64,000 nt of DNA, taken from assembly GCA_033763795.1 (NCBI GenBank), contig JANRJV010000061.1, positions 1 to 64,000 on the forward strand, read 5' to 3'. The translations under genes and the position numbers were made by a program. Of this stretch, positions 10,427 through 18,790 are shown piece by piece. The stretch's first letter is position 1. The number at the start of each line of letters is the position of its first letter. Under the pieces are notes generated by a model, which was given only the letters and a program-made list of their open reading frames with translations, was not told the DNA's origin and did no database searches. The stretch is from JAEUIV01 sp033763795 (lineage in GTDB: Bacteria; Planctomycetota; Phycisphaerae; Phycisphaerales; UBA1924).

Positions 10427-12113
10427 GCACGACGACTTCGTCATCGCCGCGCTGATGGAGGAGCGTCGCGTCGACCGGCCGACGGTTGACGACGCTCGCC
10501 GGGCGGCGTCCGAGACGGGGCAGAGCGTCTGCGACGTGCTGGTGCAGCGGGGGCTGCTGAGCGCGCGCGACCTGGCGATCGTGCGCGCGGAGACGTGCGA
10601 GGCGCCATTCGTCGACCTCGCCCACTATGACATCGACTTTGCGCACACGGGGCTCCTGCCGCGCTCGCTTGCGGAATCGCTGACGGCGTTTCCGCTGTTC
10701 GTTTTCCCCGGGCTGGCCACGGTCGCGATGGCGGACACGCTCGACCTGCGGGCGGTGGATCAGCTGCGGGCCGTGCTCAAGATGGATGTCGAGCCCGTGC
10801 ACTGCGACCCGGCGTCGCTGCGGAGGCTGATCGAGCGGGCGTACGCGCTGACGAGCGAGACAAGCGCGACGACGGTCGAGTCCGCCGCGTCGCTGACCAC
10901 CGGCAAGGAGCCGATCGTCGCGGCGGTGAACCAGCTGATCGCCCAGGCGATCGAGCGGGGCGCGTCGGACATCCACATCGGGCCCGACGAGCACGAGCTG
11001 CAGATCCGCTACCGGATCGACGGCGCGCTCCAGCCCCAGCAGGGGCCGGGGCTCTCCGCGCACTCGGCGCTCGTGCGGCGTCTGAAGGTGATGGCCAACC
11101 TCGACCTGACTCAGACGCGCCGTCCCCAGGACGGCAAGTTCCGCTTCGTGCATCACGATCATCCCGTGGACGTGCGGCTGTCGATCATCCCGACGGTGTG
11201 CGGCGAGAACGCGGTGCTGCGCATCCTGACGTCGAACCATTCGCTGCGGGGGCTCAGCGAGCTGGGGATGAGCGCGGAGGACTGCGGGGCGCTGGAGACG
11301 GCGCTGGTGTCACCTCACGGGATGCTGCTGGTGACGGGCCCCACGGGCTCGGGCAAGACGACGACGGTGTACACGGCGTTGAAGAAGCTGGACGCCGTCG
11401 AGCGGAACATCATGACGATCGAGGATCCGGTCGAGATCCGGATGCCGCGGGTGAGGCAGGTGCAGGTCAACGCCGACATCGGGATGACCTTCGCCGGCGC
11501 GCTGCGCTCGATGCTGCGGCAGGATCCGGACGTGATCTTCGTGGGCGAGATCCGGGACGAAGAGACGGCGCGGATCGCGGTGCAGGCGGCGCTGACCGGG
11601 CACTTCGTCCTCTCGACGCTGCACACGAACGACGCCGCCGGCGCGATCCCGAGGCTGCGCGACTTCGGGTGCCCCGGCTTTGCCATCAACGCGGCGCTGC
11701 TGGGGGTCGTGGCGCAGCGGCTGGTTCGCCGCGTCTGCCCCGAGTGCGCTCGCCCGGCGACGCCCGATCGGATGCACGCCGCACTCTTTGAACTGCCGGC
11801 GGACGCCTCGGGATTCGTGCGCGGCGCGGGGTGCGGGCGGTGCGCGAGCGCCGGGTACAAGGGGCGGCTGGGGGTCTACGAGATTCTGCGGCTGAAGCCG
11901 TCGGTGCAGCGGGAGGTGGAAGCGGGAGGCGGCGTGGCGCGGATCCGTTCGGCGGCGGCGGCCTCGGGCATGCGGCCCATGTGGCGCGACGGGCTGGACA
12001 AGGCGCTGATCGGCCTGACGACGCTGGAAGAGGTTGCGCGGGTGGTCGCGGTGCACGCCTCGGACGCCGAGGCCGAGACGCCGCCCGGCGCGGCGGCGAG
12101 GAAGTGCGCATGA
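10419..12113 (+). CDS. gspE: Type II secretion/type IV pilus assembly ATPase (GspE/PilB)
   Basis: A 564-residue protein. The N-terminal MshEN/T2SSE-N-like region (~1-140) precedes the secretion ATPase core. The core has a GASDIHIGPDEHE segment, Walker A GPTGSGKT (307-314), an Asp box (TIEDPVE), Walker B IFVGEIRD and a His box (STLHTNDA). A tetracysteine zinc site (CPEC ... CGRC) sits near the C-terminus. It hydrolyses ATP to drive pilin/pseudopilin polymerisation at the inner membrane. Start is GTG 10419, with GGAGG 6 bases upstream. Overlaps pilZ upstream and ATGA-overlaps gspF downstream. Confidence 0.95.
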   Translation: MPEHDDFVIAALMEERRVDRPTVDDARRAASETGQSVCDVLVQRGLLSARDLAIVRAETCEAPFVDLAHYDIDFAHTGLLPRSLAESLTAFPLFVFPGLATVAMADTLDLRAVDQLRAVLKMDVEPVHCDPASLRRLIERAYALTSETSATTVESAASLTTGKEPIVAAVNQLIAQAIERGASDIHIGPDEHELQIRYRIDGALQPQQGPGLSAHSALVRRLKVMANLDLTQTRRPQDGKFRFVHHDHPVDVRLSIIPTVCGENAVLRILTSNHSLRGLSELGMSAEDCGALETALVSPHGMLLVTGPTGSGKTTTVYTALKKLDAVERNIMTIEDPVEIRMPRVRQVQVNADIGMTFAGALRSMLRQDPDVIFVGEIRDEETARIAVQAALTGHFVLSTLHTNDAAGAIPRLRDFGCPGFAINAALLGVVAQRLVRRVCPECARPATPDRMHAALFELPADASGFVRGAGCGRCASAGYKGRLGVYEILRLKPSVQREVEAGGGVARIRSAAAASGMRPMWRDGLDKALIGLTTLEEVARVVAVHASDAEAETPPGAAARKCA

Positions 12114-13309
12114 CTTCTCTGACGTTCCACTACACGGCGCTCGACCGTGCGGGGTCCACGCGGGGGGGCAGCGTGCCCGCGGCGACCCGCCAGGAAGCGA
12201 TCCGCAAGATCGCGGCTCTGGGGCTGACGCCCGTCTCGCTCCGCGAAGGGGCGGACCGCGGGAGCGGGAGGCGAGGCCGGGTCGCTGCGCGCGAGCTGGC
12301 GCACTTCACGTATCAGTTGGCCGTGCTGGTCTCGGCGCGCATCTCGATCAGCGACGGGCTGATGAGCATCGCGAAACAGGAGCGCGATCCCGGGTTCCGG
12401 GCGGTGATCTCGGACCTTGCGGCGCGGGTGGAGTCGGGCGAGCCGCTGGTCACGGCGATGCGCGCTCACGAATCTGTGTTCGGCCCGGTGTTCATCGAGA
12501 CCGTGCACGCGGCGGAGAAGTCGGGGAACCTTGTCAAGGTGCTCGAGAACCTCTCGGAGCTGCTCGAGCAATCCGCGGAGACGACGCGGCTGGTGCGCGG
12601 CAGCTTCATTTACCCGGCGTGCGTGTCGTCGGTGCTGGCAGGGGCGGTCGTTTTCCTGATCGGCTTCGTCGTTCCAAAGTTCGCGACGATGTTCGAATCG
12701 CGCGGGCTGGAGCTGCCCGTGCTGACGCGGGTGCTGGTCGACGTCGGGCGCTCCATGCAGTCGTTCTGGTTCGTGTGGCTTGCGCTGGCGGCGGTGGGAG
12801 CGTTCGCCGTGCGGTCGGGGCGGGGGCCGTTCTCGCGCAGCGTCGTTGAGCGCGTCGCGGGTCGCATGCCCGTGATCGGCGCCATTCTCTCGGGGGTGGC
12901 GCAGTCGCGCTTTGCGTACGTCCTGGGCGTGACCCTCTCCGCCGGGCTCACGCTGATCGAATGCCTGGAGCTGGCGGGCCGAGCGGCGGGGACTGCGGCG
13001 ATGCGCAGCGATGTCCGAGTGCTCATCGAGCAGGTTCGCCAAGGTGGGAAGCTCTGCGACGCTCTGACGCGGTGTACGGCGTTCTCGCCGTTTGCGCAGC
13101 GGATGCTCGCCGCGGGCGAAGAGGCGGCGGAGCTGCCCCGGATGTGCGGCATCATCGCCGCGCATTACGACCGGGAGACAAGGCATATGGTAAAGAATCT
13201 TTCAGTTGTGATCGAACCTGTGCTGATTGTGCTGATTACCGGGATTGTGCTTGTGGTTGCTCTAGCCATATTTCTTCCGATGTGGGACATGGTCAAGGTT
13301 GTTGGATGA
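12110..13309 (+). CDS. gspF: Type II secretion/type IV pilus inner-membrane platform protein (GspF/PilC)
   Basis: A 399-residue polytopic protein with the tandem T2SSF fold. The first cytoplasmic domain (~60-180) has the SGEPLVTAMRAH and E-x-S-G-N-L motifs, followed by a helix at about 165-190. A second domain repeats the pattern (about 265-360, GGKLCDALTR, GEEAAELPRM), with a final C-terminal helix (VLIVLITGIVLVVALAIFLPMW). It forms the platform on which GspE acts. Translationally coupled to gspE by the ATGA overlap. The last ~130 bases are noticeably less GC-rich than the surroundings. Confidence 0.95.
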   Translation: MTSLTFHYTALDRAGSTRGGSVPAATRQEAIRKIAALGLTPVSLREGADRGSGRRGRVAARELAHFTYQLAVLVSARISISDGLMSIAKQERDPGFRAVISDLAARVESGEPLVTAMRAHESVFGPVFIETVHAAEKSGNLVKVLENLSELLEQSAETTRLVRGSFIYPACVSSVLAGAVVFLIGFVVPKFATMFESRGLELPVLTRVLVDVGRSMQSFWFVWLALAAVGAFAVRSGRGPFSRSVVERVAGRMPVIGAILSGVAQSRFAYVLGVTLSAGLTLIECLELAGRAAGTAAMRSDVRVLIEQVRQGGKLCDALTRCTAFSPFAQRMLAAGEEAAELPRMCGIIAAHYDRETRHMVKNLSVVIEPVLIVLITGIVLVVALAIFLPMWDMVKVVG

Positions 13310-13409
13310 AGTAGGCGAACAAACATAGGCAATCGGACTGATACTTGTTCAGGGGGATGTGTGGCGTCCGGATCGCAGAGTCTCTGTCATTCTCGATGAG
13401 GTGCGCAGC

Positions 13410-13895
13410 ATGGTTTTCGCGTGCGAACGGCGGACAACTCCGATGCGGGCCTTCACGCTGATCGAGCTGATCGCGGTGATGGTGGTGCTCGCGGTGCTCG
13501 CGGCAACAGCCGTGCCCCGCTACATCGACTATCGCACTCGAGCCCGCTCGGCGGCGATGCAGGGCCTGCTGGGCAACGTTCGGACGGCGATCGCCAATTT
13601 CTACGCGAACTCGTCGCTGACGGGAACACCGGCGTATCCCACGCTCGTTCAACTGACGACCGAGGGGACAGTGGTGGAAGGCCGATTCCCTGCCAATCCT
13701 TACAACAGCCTGAACTCGGTGACGACCGCCGACAGCGGCTCCTGGACGGCGCGCACCGTCGCGGGCACGGCCGGCTGGAGGTACTACGTCGATAACACCG
13801 CCAATCCGCCCGTCTGCGGCTTCTACGCCAACAGCGGCGACAACACGACGGTGACCGATCCGGCGGGCGGCGTTTTCCAGGCCAACGAGCTGTGA
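13410..13895 (+). CDS. Type IV prepilin / major pseudopilin-like protein (GspG-like)
   Basis: A 161-residue protein. The class III signal has a 14-residue leader ending R-A, then FTLIELIAVMVVLAVLAATAVPRYIDY with Glu at +5. An Ala instead of the usual Gly precedes the cleavage site. The position after gspF, the early Pro in the helix and the G-x-P-x-NPYN segment fit a GspG/PilA-type major subunit. ATG 13410 has GAGGTG 7 bases upstream; the ATG at 13443 would give a very short leader and weaker ribosome site. About 100 bp of lower-GC spacer separates it from gspF, so it may have its own promoter. Confidence 0.85.
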   Translation: MVFACERRTTPMRAFTLIELIAVMVVLAVLAATAVPRYIDYRTRARSAAMQGLLGNVRTAIANFYANSSLTGTPAYPTLVQLTTEGTVVEGRFPANPYNSLNSVTTADSGSWTARTVAGTAGWRYYVDNTANPPVCGFYANSGDNTTVTDPAGGVFQANEL

Positions 13896-14416
13896 ATCGC
13901 CCGCCGCGCCCCTCGCGCGGGTTCACACTGATCGAGCTGATCGCGGTCATGCTCGTGATGTCGATCCTGGGCGCGACGGCGATCAGCGCTCTTGGATCCT
14001 TCGACCGGGCGCGCGAAGCGGCCGCGGCTCGGGCGCTCTGGCGGGACATCGAGTACGCACGTGAACGATCGCTGGCAACGGGCCGGAGGCACTGGGTCGT
14101 GTTCAACCTCGCGGCGAACAGCTACAGCCTGCTGGAGGAGCCCTCGGGCGCGCCGTCGCGCGGGCTGGCGGCGCCTTTGACCGATGTCGCGGCGCAGGGG
14201 CCGCTCGTGCGACGCCTGGGGATCGAGGAGGCGGCGGGGGTGAGCGTCAGTTCCGCGGACTTCGGGGGCACGAGCGAGGTGGGCTTCGACTGGCTCGGCC
14301 GCCCGCTGAGCGGAGCGGCGAGCCCGCTGGTCTCCGACGGCTCGGCGACGCTCAGCGCCGGGTCGGTCGTGACGGTGAGCGCCGGGAACGGGATGGTGAG
14401 TCTTGACACACCGTGA
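13892..14416 (+). CDS. Minor pseudopilin, GspH-like
   Basis: A 174-residue protein. A 10-residue leader ends S-R-G, then FTLIELIAVMLVMSILGATAISAL, a standard prepilin peptidase site with Glu at +5. The region after the helix (AAAARALWRDIEYARERSLATGRRHWVVFN) matches the GspH/FimT pattern in which a helix of ARxxA repeats leads into the beta domain. GTG start at 13892 overlaps the previous stop (GTGA). Probably part of the pseudopilus tip. Confidence 0.85.
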   Translation: MNRPPRPSRGFTLIELIAVMLVMSILGATAISALGSFDRAREAAAARALWRDIEYARERSLATGRRHWVVFNLAANSYSLLEEPSGAPSRGLAAPLTDVAAQGPLVRRLGIEEAAGVSVSSADFGGTSEVGFDWLGRPLSGAASPLVSDGSATLSAGSVVTVSAGNGMVSLDTP

Positions 14417-14828
14417 GCGCACTCGGCGCGGATTCACGCTCGTGGAGACGATCGCCGTCCTGGTGGTGCTCGCGGTGTTCGTGCCGCCGGCGCTGCTCGC
14501 GGTGCGCGACTCCGCGGTCCGGAGCGTGTCGGCGACGCTTGTGTCCCGGGCCCGCTGGCTGGCGACCGAGAAGCTCGAGGACATCATCGCGGACCGGCAC
14601 AGCACGACCCGTGGCTACGCCTATGTCGACGAGTCCAGCTACCCCGACGAACCGGCGGTGGCGGATTCGCCGCAGTTCTCGCGGAGCGTGAGCGTCGTTG
14701 AGACCGGGGCCGATCTGCTTTCCGCGGGCGCGGGATACAAGCGCATCGCGGTCACCGTGAGCTGGAACGATCCGATCCGAGGCCTTCAGTCCATCGTCAT
14801 CGAAACGGCGGTGACGGACCAGCCATGA
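14403..14828 (+). CDS. Minor pseudopilin, GspI-like
   Basis: A 141-residue protein with the leader MTHRERTRRG and then FTLVETIAVLVVLAVFVPPALLAV. The site has Gly at -1 and Glu at +5. The sequence after the helix (RWLATEKLEDIIADRH) resembles the GspI/PilV pattern (A...A.....E.....R). The only fitting start is TTG at 14403, overlapping the gspH-like gene by 14 bases, with GGTGAG just upstream. Third of four consecutive prepilin-type genes. Confidence 0.82.
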   Translation: MTHRERTRRGFTLVETIAVLVVLAVFVPPALLAVRDSAVRSVSATLVSRARWLATEKLEDIIADRHSTTRGYAYVDESSYPDEPAVADSPQFSRSVSVVETGADLLSAGAGYKRIAVTVSWNDPIRGLQSIVIETAVTDQP

Positions 14829-15385
14829 GCGCCGTGACAGTTCATCCCCCGGTCCGGACGCGGCGCGGCTTCACGCTGATGGAGGCCGTCGCTTGCATGG
14901 CGGTGCTTTCGGCGATGGGCTCCGTCGTCTCGACGCTGCTCTACCGGGCGTCGGAGACGTTCCGCGTCACCAGCACGGCGGCGCAGCTGCATGCCCAGGC
15001 GGCGGCGGCGCTGGATCCCGTCGAGAGGCTGCTCCGCTCGATGCCGGCACGGCCCGACGGGCAGGCCCCGCACCTGACATCGATCACGGCGCAGCGGATC
15101 GCGTGGACCGATGCCGACGGAGGCGCGCTGGTCTGGCGCTCGGGGTCGCAGCTCATGCTGGGATTCGGCGGTCAGGCTTCGACGCCCATTCTTTCCGATG
15201 TGACGGCGTTCACGGTCCAGCCCTTTGATGAGGACAACCAGCCGATCGCGACGCCCGTCAGCGCTCTGAATCTGCCGCTGGTGCGGCGTGTGCGCCTCAG
15301 CGTCACCGTGTCGCGGCAGGGCGTGTCGGAGACGCTGTCGACCAAGGTCTTCTTGAGAGCGATGGGCAGAGAGGTGGGCCCATGA
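14825..15385 (+). CDS. Minor pseudopilin, GspJ-like
   Basis: A 186-residue protein with a 15-residue leader ending R-R-G, then FTLMEAVACMAVLSAMGSVVSTLLY. The larger beta-rich C-terminal domain (about 70-186) includes the late strand pattern LVRRVRLSVTVSR typical of GspJ/PilW. ATG overlaps the previous stop (ATGA). Together with the H- and I-like genes it would form the pseudopilus tip complex. Confidence 0.82.
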   Translation: MSAVTVHPPVRTRRGFTLMEAVACMAVLSAMGSVVSTLLYRASETFRVTSTAAQLHAQAAAALDPVERLLRSMPARPDGQAPHLTSITAQRIAWTDADGGALVWRSGSQLMLGFGGQASTPILSDVTAFTVQPFDEDNQPIATPVSALNLPLVRRVRLSVTVSRQGVSETLSTKVFLRAMGREVGP

Positions 15386-15777
15386 GACGTCGCAACCGAA
15401 GGCAGGGCGAACGTCGCGGGTCGGCCGCCGGCGCGATCCTCATCCTGCTGGCGATCACGCAGATGGTGATCGCGGGGATGGTTCTCGGGGGCGGTCGCGA
15501 GCAGGACCTGTCGCTGCAGCGGGTGCAGACGACGCGGGCGTTCTACGCGGCGGAGGCCGGGGCCGCTCTCGCGTACCGGGAACTGGCGCTGAACACGGAC
15601 GTCGACGCCGACGGCGGCATCGGCTCGATCTCCGCGGACATGAACGAGGCGAGCGATCCCGCGCTGGGCGTCGCCCGGCTGGTCGCGACGCGAACGGAGG
15701 CGGACGGTGTTGTTCGGATCACCGTGACCGGTCGAGCAGACCGCACGGAGCGGCGCGTGCTGATCGAAGTGGAGTGA
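15382..15777 (+). CDS. PilX/GspK-like pilus assembly protein
   Basis: A 131-residue protein with a basic N-terminus, a hydrophobic helix (AAGAILILLAITQMVIAGMVLGG) and then TTRAFYAAEAGAALAYRELAL. The AxxAAEAGxxxA element is the hallmark of PilX_N/GspK N-terminal regions. No canonical GFTLIE cleavage site is present, as is common in PilX-like proteins. It is much shorter than true GspK (about 300 residues) and lacks the SAM-like domains, so a PilX-type role is favoured. ATG overlaps the GspJ-like stop. Confidence 0.78.
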   Translation: MRRRNRRQGERRGSAAGAILILLAITQMVIAGMVLGGGREQDLSLQRVQTTRAFYAAEAGAALAYRELALNTDVDADGGIGSISADMNEASDPALGVARLVATRTEADGVVRITVTGRADRTERRVLIEVE

Positions 15778-15960
15778 GCGGATGACGAAGGCGCTCGGTC
15801 CATCTCGGGTCCCGATAACGCTCGGAGGCGACGCGTGCTCCGGAGCGGGGGCCGGGCTTGCGCGCGGGTCGGAGAAGGGCGGAGCGGCTCCGGTCGATAG
15901 TGAACGCACGCCGGCTCCGACACGAGCGAAGACGTGCGGGTTTCCCGGAAAGGAGCGACC

Positions 15961-17643
15961 GTGCCGCGCCGCCTGGTGATTGAGCTCACTCCATCGCGCG
16001 GCGAGGCGGCGGTGGTGCGCGGCGGGCGCGTGGAAAAGGCCCACGCGGTCCGCTTCGATCCGGGCGACTGGGCGGAGCAGTGGCCCGCGGCGCTGCTGCG
16101 GCGCGGCGGCGTGATCGCCGAGATGGTGCGGCAGCTCGGGGGCGAGGGCCTGGAGGCCTCGCTCATCGTGCATTCGCCCTCGGGCGTCGTGACGGTGCAT
16201 TCCTGCCCGGCGAGCGCGGGGCAGGAAGGGGCCTGCGGCGCCGCCGAACTGGCGGTGGTCGGGATGGCTCCGGCGAGCGTCGTGCTGGGCGAGGTCGAGA
16301 CTCGGCCCCTGTTCCGGGACAGAGAAGGCGGCGCGGAGCATGCGCCGCAGCGGTGGACGCTCGCGGCGGCGGAAGCCGAGAGCACTCTCGAGGCCCTCGA
16401 GTCAGTCGCTCGCGGCTGCGGCGCCCGGAGCCCCGTCGTGATCCCGGGCGACGCCCTGGCCGCGGCGGCGGCGATCGCTGAGCTGCGGGCGGCGCGGCCT
16501 CAGGAAGAGGCGTCGGCAGTTCTGTGGATGGGGGAAGATCGGTCGGTGTTCGCCGCGGGGAACGGCGCACGCCTGCGCTTCGCGCGGATGATTTCGCTGG
16601 GCACGGAGTCGCTTGTCGAGGCGCTCTGCCGGGCTCCCGCCGGCGCGGGGAGCGCGCAGGGCGCGTTCTCGCGGGACCAGGCGCGGGAGTTCCTGATCCG
16701 CGCGGGCATCCCGCAGCGCGACGATGTCATCGACGCGGAGCGGGGCCTGAAGGGTGCGAGCGTGCTGCCCCTCATTCAGCCCGTGCTGCAGCGGCTGAGC
16801 GTCGAGATCAAGCAGTCGCTGCGGTTCGGCCTGACCGAGGCGGAGCGGCAGAAGGTCCGGCTGCGGATCGCCGGGCCCGGCGCGAGCGTGCGGCATCTGA
16901 GCCGGGTCCTCGCCGCTCAGGCGCTCGGAGGCCCGGATCAGGTCCACGAGGACGGAGCCGCGCCCGCGGTCGACCGCTTGAGCACGGAGAACGGCCTCAT
17001 CGCCGCGCTGCTCGAGATGGCGGCTCCGCCGGTGACCGTCTGGCGCCGGTCGCACCGCGAGGAGGTCGTGGCGCGGCGCGCACGCAAGGCGCTGCGCGTC
17101 GGGCTCGCCGCCGCGGGGATGATCGTGTGCGCCGACGCGGCGCTGACCGCGCTCGACCTCGCCGAGATGAAGGCTCGGCCGGCGACATCGGGAGTCCCGA
17201 CGGACCTTCCGGAGAAGCTGGCCGCGGCCCGGCAGGCGAGCGACGCGCTCAGCGCGCAGGTGACATCGCGCACGCTCGCGCAGCCGCCGTGGGCGCCGCT
17301 GCTTTCGCACATCGCGCGGACCGCACCGGAGCACGTGCGCGTCTCGGGCATCAGCTTCGACACTCGGGAGGGCGGCGCGGGCATGACGCTGTCGGGCTTC
17401 GTCGACGCGGCGGGGCACGCCCAGCCCGCGCCAGCGCTGCTCACGCGATTCCTCCAGGACCTGGCGCAGACGCCCCTGCTCGGCGACCTGCAGCTCCGGC
17501 AGGCGGCGCGGAGCGACCAGCAGGACGCGTCGTCGAGCCAGCAGTTCCGGACGCACGCGCCGGTGATCTCCGTCCCGTCGATGTCCGCCGACCGGCTGCC
17601 AGCGGGGGACACGGCGGCTGCGGAGCCCGGAGGTGAGCCATGA
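15961..17643 (+). CDS. PilM-PilN fusion (GspL-like) inner-membrane assembly protein
   Basis: A 560-residue protein. The N-terminal ~375 residues read as an actin-like PilM/GspL cytoplasmic domain (VPRRLVIELTP, ... AVLWMGEDRSVFAAGNGARLRFARMI, LSVEIKQSLRF). A single membrane helix follows at about 377-400 (LRVGLAAAGMIVCADAALTALDL). A periplasmic PilN/GspL-like region with a coiled coil and ferredoxin-like fold (HVRVSGISFD...LSGFVDAA) ends the protein. PilM and PilN are usually separate in type IV pili. Start is GTG 15961 with AAGGAG 6 bases upstream. A 183-bp gap without a clear ORF precedes it; it overlaps the PilO-like gene by 4 bases. Confidence 0.8.
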   Translation: MPRRLVIELTPSRGEAAVVRGGRVEKAHAVRFDPGDWAEQWPAALLRRGGVIAEMVRQLGGEGLEASLIVHSPSGVVTVHSCPASAGQEGACGAAELAVVGMAPASVVLGEVETRPLFRDREGGAEHAPQRWTLAAAEAESTLEALESVARGCGARSPVVIPGDALAAAAAIAELRAARPQEEASAVLWMGEDRSVFAAGNGARLRFARMISLGTESLVEALCRAPAGAGSAQGAFSRDQAREFLIRAGIPQRDDVIDAERGLKGASVLPLIQPVLQRLSVEIKQSLRFGLTEAERQKVRLRIAGPGASVRHLSRVLAAQALGGPDQVHEDGAAPAVDRLSTENGLIAALLEMAAPPVTVWRRSHREEVVARRARKALRVGLAAAGMIVCADAALTALDLAEMKARPATSGVPTDLPEKLAAARQASDALSAQVTSRTLAQPPWAPLLSHIARTAPEHVRVSGISFDTREGGAGMTLSGFVDAAGHAQPAPALLTRFLQDLAQTPLLGDLQLRQAARSDQQDASSSQQFRTHAPVISVPSMSADRLPAGDTAAAEPGGEP

Positions 17644-18233
17644 GCAGCGGGATCGTCCGCAAGCTGATCCCCGAGGCGCTGATCGGCCTGTCGGCGTGCG
17701 TCGGCGTGTCGCTCGGGCTCACGGATCCGATGCAGCGCCGGCTCGATGAGCTGCGCGCCGCCGAGAGCCAGGCCCGGTCCGCGGCGGCGCAGCTCGACCG
17801 CGACAGGCTCAGGCGCGAGCTGCTGGAGCGGCTGTCGCGGGTCGAGGCCGTCGCCCGGCGGTCCGCGAACGCCCAGGACGAGACGACGCTCTTTGCCGCT
17901 CTGACGCTCGCGGCGGATCAGGCGGGGGTGGAGCTCCGTCAGTTGCAGGGACGCGACGTCGGGGCGGCGTCGACGCGGGTCGGCGGGCGGACGCTCGGGT
18001 ACACCATCAGCGGCTCAGCGCCCTACCACGGAGCCGTGCAGCTTCTGGCGTCGCTTGCGAGCCCGACGAGCTTCACGATGATCGAATCGGTGGAGATCCG
18101 GCCGGCCGGCGACACCGCGCATCCGATCGTTGACCTCACGATCAACACGCGTCATGACTGGTTCGACGCGGATCCGGCGCGGCGGGCGATCGCGCACGCG
18201 CTGGACCTTCTGGAAGCCGAGGCGACGCCATGA
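17640..18233 (+). CDS. PilO/GspM-like assembly protein
   Basis: A 197-residue protein. One N-terminal membrane helix (about 11-27, EALIGLSACVGVSLGL) is followed by a coiled coil (MQRRLDELRAAESQARSAAAQLDR...) and an alpha/beta C-terminal domain (TLGYTISGSAPYHGAVQLLASLAS, MIESVEIRPA). This is the PilO/GspM architecture, which pairs with PilN/GspL. It overlaps the fusion gene upstream by ATGA and the PilP-like gene downstream by 4 bases, so coupled translation is likely. Confidence 0.78.
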   Translation: MSSGIVRKLIPEALIGLSACVGVSLGLTDPMQRRLDELRAAESQARSAAAQLDRDRLRRELLERLSRVEAVARRSANAQDETTLFAALTLAADQAGVELRQLQGRDVGAASTRVGGRTLGYTISGSAPYHGAVQLLASLASPTSFTMIESVEIRPAGDTAHPIVDLTINTRHDWFDADPARRAIAHALDLLEAEATP

Positions 18234-18790
18234 GCAGTGCGCGGCGCTCCGAAACGCTCGTGGCGGCTGCCCTGGCCGGCCCCCCGATCGTCGTGCTCCT
18301 CTTGAGGGCGTCGCTGACGATCGGGCCCTCTCCGGCGACCGCGGCCCTGCCGGCCCCGGCCGCGCCGCCCGCACTCCAGGCGGCGACCGAGCCCGCGCTC
18401 ACGCCCGAGCAGAAGGCGGCGCTCGGGTGGATCGCGGAACAGAGCGCGGACGTTGTGACTCGCTCACCGATGAATCATCCGCCGGCGATCGCGGCGGAAC
18501 AGCCCGCCGAGCAAGCTCCGGCAGAACCGGCCGCGCGTCCCGCTCCGGCCGGGCAGCCGCCGCGCTTCGTCGCGACCACGATCATGGCCGGGCCCCGAGG
18601 CGGTGTCGCGGTCATCAACGGCCGCGTGTACCGCGTGGGCGAGTCGCCGGCCCCGGGCTGGCGCGTAGAGTCGATCGACGCGGGCAGCAGCACCGTCGAG
18701 CTGACCGGGCCCGACGGCCAGACGGCGACGTGCACGCCCCAGCCCAGGCGCAGCCCGCTCACACGCCCCGCGTCGCCGGCTCCCAGATGA
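18230..18790 (+). CDS. PilP/GspC-like periplasmic linker protein
   Basis: A 186-residue protein. A hydrophobic N-terminal segment (LVAAALAGPPIVVLLL) anchors it. A long Ala/Pro-rich linker (about 35-115) leads to a small beta domain (VAVINGRVYRVGESPAPGW, VESIDAGSSTVELTGPDG) that looks like the HR/PilP domain contacting the secretin. It is the last gene of the machine operon. Its 3' end overlaps the convergent queE gene by 32 bp. Confidence 0.72.
   Translation: MSSARRSETLVAAALAGPPIVVLLLRASLTIGPSPATAALPAPAAPPALQAATEPALTPEQKAALGWIAEQSADVVTRSPMNHPPAIAAEQPAEQAPAEPAARPAPAGQPPRFVATTIMAGPRGGVAVINGRVYRVGESPAPGWRVESIDAGSSTVELTGPDGQTATCTPQPRRSPLTRPASPAPR

Noticed and set aside
15782..15979. 65-codon open frame in the gap before the PilMN fusion gene
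   Set aside because: It overlaps the strong ribosome site and GTG start at 15961 and has no hydrophobic or domain pattern.
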